NCBI RefSeq assembly: GCF_037976325.1
Contig: NZ_CP150265.1
Location: 1,130,001 to 1,194,000 of the forward strand
Direction of reading: 5' to 3'
Length of the DNA: 64,000 nt
Origin: Paenibacillus sp. FSL K6-3182
Lineage (GTDB): Bacteria > Bacillota > Bacilli > Paenibacillales > Paenibacillaceae
The notes under the pieces were generated by a model. It made no database searches. It saw only the letters and a list, made by a program, of their open reading frames with translations, and was not told the DNA's origin. Position numbers and translations under genes: made by a program. Of this stretch, positions 60,028 through 64,000 are shown piece by piece. Within the stretch, counting starts at the first letter, position 1. Each line of letters starts with the position of its first letter.

Positions 60028-61615
60028 TGAAGCACACTGGGTAGAGAATTTATCGATGCACAAGCCTTGGCATACACTTGGTATTGAGCAGGTTCATAAA
60101 GCTTACTCTGCACATGAGGCGCTTCAAATTATAGAAACGAATCCCATTGATATTGTCATATCCGATATTTTAATGCCCGAAATGACAGGGCTTGAACTCA
60201 TAGAGAAAATACGAGAACGCGATAAAAGAATGAAATGTATTATTTTATCAGGACATTCGGATTTTGAATTTGCCAAAAAAGCGGTTCAAAATCAAACGGT
60301 AGATTATTTGCTAAAGCCGCCATCGGATAACGAGCTGTTCAGCGCGGTTAAGACTGCGATTGACCAATTGCAAGCGGAATGGGAAGCAGTCAGCTCGCAG
60401 GAGCGGACGGAGTATACGCTGAGGGAGAATCTGCCGATGCTGCGCGGTCAGTTGCTGATTGATGCGCTAAAAGGCTACCGGATGTCTGCTGATGAATGGA
60501 CTCGAAAGCTTGAAAGCTACGGCTTGCCGTTCAGCTATGGAGATTGCACTTTGCTGCTTGTACGTATGGAAGAGGAATTTGGGCAATATACAAGTAACGG
60601 ACAACAGCTGATGGAATATGCCATTATCAATATGGCGGAAGAGATCTTCAGTGAATTTTCTGAAGTATGGGGAGTTAAGGAGGAGCATGGTTATTTAGTG
60701 TTCTTGCTTCAACTGAAGGATAAGGGTTCAATCCCTGGAAAAGAGAAGATTTTGGAGAAGCTTGCGATTCAGCTTCAGCATAAAGTAAAACAATTTTTGA
60801 AGGGCTCCTTATCCATCGTACTATCAGAATCTTTCAAGTTTCCTGAACAGCTTCAGGAAAATTATCGCAAATCATTTGCTTACTTTAGGCAAATCGTAGG
60901 GGACGAGCGAGAATTTGTTATGCGGGTTGGCGATATGGAGCCAAGCGTTTCGCATGGTCCGTTGGACGCTCTTTATATGCCGCCGTCTTTAATCAGCTTA
61001 TTAGAGGCGGGGCGCTGGGAGGCTGCGGAGGATAAGCTGGTGGGCGTTTGCGCGGAGCTCGATGAGAGATGGTCCGACTCATGGGAGCATTGCATGGAGG
61101 CTGGATTTTTGATCGCCTCCTCGTTCACACAGCTGGCACATCGGAACGGGCATACGCTGGTCAAGCTGCTAGGGGCAGATATGGAGCCTCTACAAAGCGG
61201 AGAAGCTTTTACATCGATCAGCAAGCTGCGCAAATGGTCGCTTAACGTGCTTTCGAAGCTGAAGGACGGCACCTCAAGTGAAATTAAAGATATACGTTCT
61301 TCTTATGTGAAGAAGATTCAAAATTACGCGGAGGAGCATCTTCACGAAGACGTTTCTTTGCGAGCACTCGCTGACCATGTGAATTTGCATCCTACCCATC
61401 TGTCCAAAATATATAAGATTGAGACGGGTGAAGGCATAAGTGATTATATATCACGTCTGCGCATGGAACGTGCCTGCCACAAGCTAAAAACAACAAGCAA
61501 AAAGATTTATGAAATTAGCATGGAAATCGGCTATTTGGACCCGGCTTATTTTATCAAAGTGTTCAAACGCCAATATGGTGTAACGCCGCAGGAATATAGG
61601 GACGGCAATCAATAG
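60005..61615 (+). CDS. Response regulator, AraC type (YesN-like)
   Basis: A 536-residue regulator: receiver domain with D7/D8, phospho-acceptor D54 (VISDILMPEMTG) and K104 (YLLKPPSD), a long middle region (about 130-430), and a C-terminal AraC double HTH (VSLRALADHVNLHPTHLSKI, KIYEISMEIGYLDPAYFIKV, RQYGVTPQEYRDG). AAGGAGAT at 59990-59997 supports the ATG inside the kinase gene. It most likely activates the permease and binding-protein genes from the boxes at 58127 and 61617. Confidence 0.92.
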   Translation: MQMIIVDDEAHWVENLSMHKPWHTLGIEQVHKAYSAHEALQIIETNPIDIVISDILMPEMTGLELIEKIRERDKRMKCIILSGHSDFEFAKKAVQNQTVDYLLKPPSDNELFSAVKTAIDQLQAEWEAVSSQERTEYTLRENLPMLRGQLLIDALKGYRMSADEWTRKLESYGLPFSYGDCTLLLVRMEEEFGQYTSNGQQLMEYAIINMAEEIFSEFSEVWGVKEEHGYLVFLLQLKDKGSIPGKEKILEKLAIQLQHKVKQFLKGSLSIVLSESFKFPEQLQENYRKSFAYFRQIVGDEREFVMRVGDMEPSVSHGPLDALYMPPSLISLLEAGRWEAAEDKLVGVCAELDERWSDSWEHCMEAGFLIASSFTQLAHRNGHTLVKLLGADMEPLQSGEAFTSISKLRKWSLNVLSKLKDGTSSEIKDIRSSYVKKIQNYAEEHLHEDVSLRALADHVNLHPTHLSKIYKIETGEGISDYISRLRMERACHKLKTTSKKIYEISMEIGYLDPAYFIKVFKRQYGVTPQEYRDGNQ

Positions 61616-61616
61616 C

Positions 61617-61653
61617 CTAACAGAGTCCTATGGAAACTAACAATGTCCTATAG
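61617..61653 (+). promoter_or_regulatory. Tandem response-regulator boxes upstream of the binding-protein gene
   Basis: CTAACAGAGTCCTATGG (61617-61633) and CTAACAATGTCCTATAG (61637-61653), 20 bp apart, directly after the regulator stop and about 70 bp before the binding-protein ATG. The same arrangement occurs upstream of the permeases. Confidence 0.8.
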
Positions 61654-61720
61654 ATACCCCCCCGTACAAATTGTTAAAGTTACTCATGTAAGGATCTTAC
61701 ACCGTAGGGGGAAAAGAAAA

Positions 61721-63406
61721 ATGGCTAAATTCAAAAAAGCAGGGCTTCTACTTGCAGCTTTGGGACTCGTTTTCGTTACAGCTTGCAGCGGTAATACCGG
61801 CAAGAACGTAAACAAAGAAGAGTCAGGTTCAACGAATACTAGTACTAGTACAGCTGATAGCGCATTCGCCGCTGGCAAATACGATCCACCGATTGAAATC
61901 AGCACCGTATTGATGCCGATTAAGAACTATGGCGGTAAAGGCGATACGAAGGAAAACAACGTCCACGATCGTTGGATGCTTGAAACACTTGGTATTAAAC
62001 ATAAGGATACTTGGTATCCAGCAAGTGATGATCAATACAGACAAAAGCTTCAACTTGCTATTTCTTCAGGTGAGAAGCTTCCGGATTTTGTAAAGGTACC
62101 AACAAACGCTGTATTGACTAACCAACTTATCGATTCTGGTCAATTTATTGCAATTGATGAGCTGTTTGACAAGTACGCAACAAAAGTTTGGAAGGACCAT
62201 GCTGAGAAAAACCCTGAGCTTTGGTATCCCTTCACAAGAGATGGCAAGAAATACAATGTGCCATTGATGGAGTACACGAACAATGACAACACGCTGCTTT
62301 GGCTTCGTGAAGATTGGATGGAGAAGCTGAAACTAGAGGCTCCAAAAACAATTGCAGATCTAGAAGTCATTATGGACAAATTCAAAAACGAGAACCCTGA
62401 CGGCCTAGCGCCAAAAGATGTTTATCCACTAGCGATTTCTTTGAAAGGCGCTACGAACACTTGGATGGGCGGACTTGATTGGTTATTCGGTGCTTATGGT
62501 TCTGTTCAAGAGCAATGGAACAAAGATAAAGACGGAAATCTTGAATACGGTTCCGTAAATCCAGGAGCAAAAGCAGCACTTGCTAAGCTTCAAGAATGGA
62601 TGAACAAAGGTTATATCCATGCAGACTCCGCTTTGTGGGATGAAGGCAAGTCAGCAGAAAGCTGGACAAAAGGCGCAGCAGGCATCTTGCCAGGCGCAAA
62701 CTGGGTACCAGATTGGCCGGCTCCAGATTTGTTGAAAAACGTACCAGGCTCCAAATATAAAGCTTACCCGGTACCTGCAGGTCCAGATGGTTACATGGGT
62801 ACAAAATGGCAGAACTCTGGCGTAAACGCCAGTATTATGATCAACAAGGATGCTAAGCATCCGGAAGCTATTTTCTTGTACTACAACTACTTGCTTGAAA
62901 ACCTAGCGAATCCTACGGTTGGCAGCAAATATGAACATGGCTTTGCTCAAGGTTATGACTGGGATATCGTAGATGGTCAACCAACGAGCAACAAGGATAA
63001 AATCCCTGGATTTACGAACGAATTCCCGTTCATTACTGGTCCGGCTCGTATTCCTGATCTGTTTATGACAACTTTGGTTAAGCTTGCTGACGGAGCTGCT
63101 CCGGAAACACCTTACGAGAAACAAACGGCTGAATTCCGCAAACCTGAAAACTGGTATGCAGCAAAAGTCGTTATGGATCAAAAGGATATTCGCAAACAAA
63201 ACTACTTTACAGGTGCAGCAACAGAAACAATGGTTTCAAAATGGAATTTGCTGCGTCAATCCGAGATGGAAACGTTCAACAAAATCATCTACGGCAAATT
63301 GCCGGTTGATGCTTTCGATGAGTTTGTATCCAGCTGGAAAGCAAATGGCGGAGACCAAATCACGAAAGAAGTTAATGAGTGGTTCCAATCCGTTTCTAAA
63401 AAATAA
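61721..63406 (+). CDS. ABC transporter substrate-binding lipoprotein (LplA-like)
   Basis: A 561-residue lipoprotein with lipobox LGLVFVTAC (C22) and the large solute-binding fold of LplA proteins (KLQLAISSGEKLPDFVKVPT, LLWLREDWMEKL, YPVPAGPDGYMGTKWQNSGV). It is the partner of the two leftward permeases; splitting of the three genes into two divergent units is compensated by shared control boxes. AGGGGG lies before the ATG at 61721, chosen over the earlier in-frame 61643. Confidence 0.92.
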   Translation: MAKFKKAGLLLAALGLVFVTACSGNTGKNVNKEESGSTNTSTSTADSAFAAGKYDPPIEISTVLMPIKNYGGKGDTKENNVHDRWMLETLGIKHKDTWYPASDDQYRQKLQLAISSGEKLPDFVKVPTNAVLTNQLIDSGQFIAIDELFDKYATKVWKDHAEKNPELWYPFTRDGKKYNVPLMEYTNNDNTLLWLREDWMEKLKLEAPKTIADLEVIMDKFKNENPDGLAPKDVYPLAISLKGATNTWMGGLDWLFGAYGSVQEQWNKDKDGNLEYGSVNPGAKAALAKLQEWMNKGYIHADSALWDEGKSAESWTKGAAGILPGANWVPDWPAPDLLKNVPGSKYKAYPVPAGPDGYMGTKWQNSGVNASIMINKDAKHPEAIFLYYNYLLENLANPTVGSKYEHGFAQGYDWDIVDGQPTSNKDKIPGFTNEFPFITGPARIPDLFMTTLVKLADGAAPETPYEKQTAEFRKPENWYAAKVVMDQKDIRKQNYFTGAATETMVSKWNLLRQSEMETFNKIIYGKLPVDAFDEFVSSWKANGGDQITKEVNEWFQSVSKK

Positions 63407-63414
63407 TGATCTTG

Positions 63415-63446
63415 GCCCGCAGAGTCTTCTGCGGGCTTTTTTTTGT
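63415..63446 (+). terminator. Strong Rho-independent terminator
   Basis: GCCCGCAGA-GTCT-TCTGCGGGC followed by eight T, nine bases after the binding-protein stop. Confidence 0.92.
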
Positions 63447-63590
63447 GTGTTGGGTTATGTGGTGTGAATGGGGGAGGAGGTGGGTGGCACGAACAAGATA
63501 AAAAGGGGGAGAGCGCGGCTGGTGCGTGGAAGGTGGATTGTTACGTAGAACAGTGCTGCGTGAAGCGGATAGAGCAGACCTGCTTGAGCG

Positions 63591-63848
63591 TAACGGACAT
63601 CAGAGCGCTTATTTGTGTAGAATCGGCTGTTTTTGCAGAGCTAACGGACATATGTTCCGTTATTTGGGCTAAAGCGATTGATTTTAGCGCCTTTTCACTA
63701 GAATAACGGAACCTATGTCCGTTAAAATCCAGATTAGACGTAATTATTGGAAATAACGGAACCTATGTCCGTTAGATGTAAGCCTAAGGATGCCCAGCAA
63801 TGTTTTTGAGGTTGTGCTTGTTGGAAATAACGGATCCTATGTCCGTTA
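63591..63848. repeat. Repeated 21-bp palindromes
   Basis: TAACGGACATATGTTCCGTTA (63642), TAACGGAACCTATGTCCGTTA (63704 and 63754) and TAACGGATCCTATGTCCGTTA (63828), with a half copy at 63591. Between them AAGGATGCCCAGCA is repeated at 63786 and 63859. No gene is supportable from 63447 to the end; a long-arm hairpin CCCAGCACC/GGTGCTGGG spans 63865-63913. Confidence 0.85.
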
Positions 63849-64000
63849 GGTGCAAATAAGGATGCCCAGCACCCCCATTGCCATCGTGATAATGTGCTAA
63901 TAAAGGTGCTGGGTTAGTTTGTATGGTGTAACGTAGTGGCTAAATGGACTTCGAAATCATCTGAACATATGCGGCATACATGCGTCCGAGCGCTCGCAAT

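Noticed and set aside
63443..63706. Plus-strand frame of 87 residues after the last terminator
   Set aside because: Odd composition (glycine and cysteine-rich), no ribosome-binding site, overlaps the palindromic repeats.
63642..63848. The 21-bp palindromes as a CRISPR array
   Set aside because: Spacing is irregular (about 50-75 bp), the centres vary and no cas genes are present.

Overview
The window looks like part of a Paenibacillus (low-to-mid GC Bacillota) chromosome. Evidence is consistent Shine-Dalgarno leaders, TTG/GTG starts, a secreted SLH-anchored GH18 chitinase, two CUT1-type sugar ABC transporters, a YesM/YesN-type two-component pair of the kind that governs Lpl-like transporters, and many intergenic palindromic repeats. 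The genus is inferred from gene style; no rRNA, tRNA or CRISPR was found.

Layout. 1-3.5 kb: a sugar catabolic operon (cut-off upstream gene, class I aldolase, Gfo/Idh/MocA dehydrogenase, PfkB kinase). 3.55-7.13 kb: a graveyard with a piece of a conjugative-element methylase/helicase, a frameshifted SLH surface protein, a truncated HsdM joined in frame to the SLH remnant, and a perfect 18-bp hairpin. 7.5-9.8 kb: a GntR/ABC operon with an operator-like palindrome. 10-13.5 kb: tatD and a secreted serine hydrolase. 13.7-18.9 kb: a TetR-controlled exporter operon (MFS, FtsX-type permease, ATPase) with a clear promoter and operator. 18.9-30.5 kb: small genes, decayed gene ends, a 1492-residue kinase-like/ATPase/GAF/LuxR regulator lacking its kinase N-lobe, paired GNAT-like proteins, an AlkD-type protein, and a YdhR/DsbA pair facing a TetR gene. 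30.7-34.4 kb: PhyH oxygenase with divergent AraC regulator, DinB remnant, 112-bp repeats, an acetyltransferase. 34.4-38.7 kb: the chitinase. 39-48.2 kb: YgjP-like peptidase, DEAD-box helicase, HrtBA-like ABC pair, glycerophosphodiesterase, and a polysaccharide deacetylase-methyltransferase pair.

48.3-54.9 kb is an alpha-glucan/oligosaccharide locus: a LacI repressor faces a debranching-type glucosidase followed by MalEFG-type transporter genes. The intergenic region holds a good promoter, a cre-like site and two 16-bp palindromic operators. 54.9-55.6 kb carries five 123-bp tandem repeats. 56.2-63.4 kb is an Lpl/YtcP-like transporter split into two divergent units: two permeases leftward; sensor kinase, response regulator and binding protein rightward. 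A tandem 17-bp box with 20-bp period occurs upstream of both the permeases and the binding protein, and is the best candidate for the response-regulator binding site. The last 0.5 kb holds repeated 21-bp palindromes.

The most novel-looking signals are the paired response-regulator boxes, the N-lobe-less kinase/LuxR protein, the in-frame SLH/HsdM chimera, and three unrelated families of intergenic inverted-repeat elements. No clearly undescribed defence or biosynthetic system was found.
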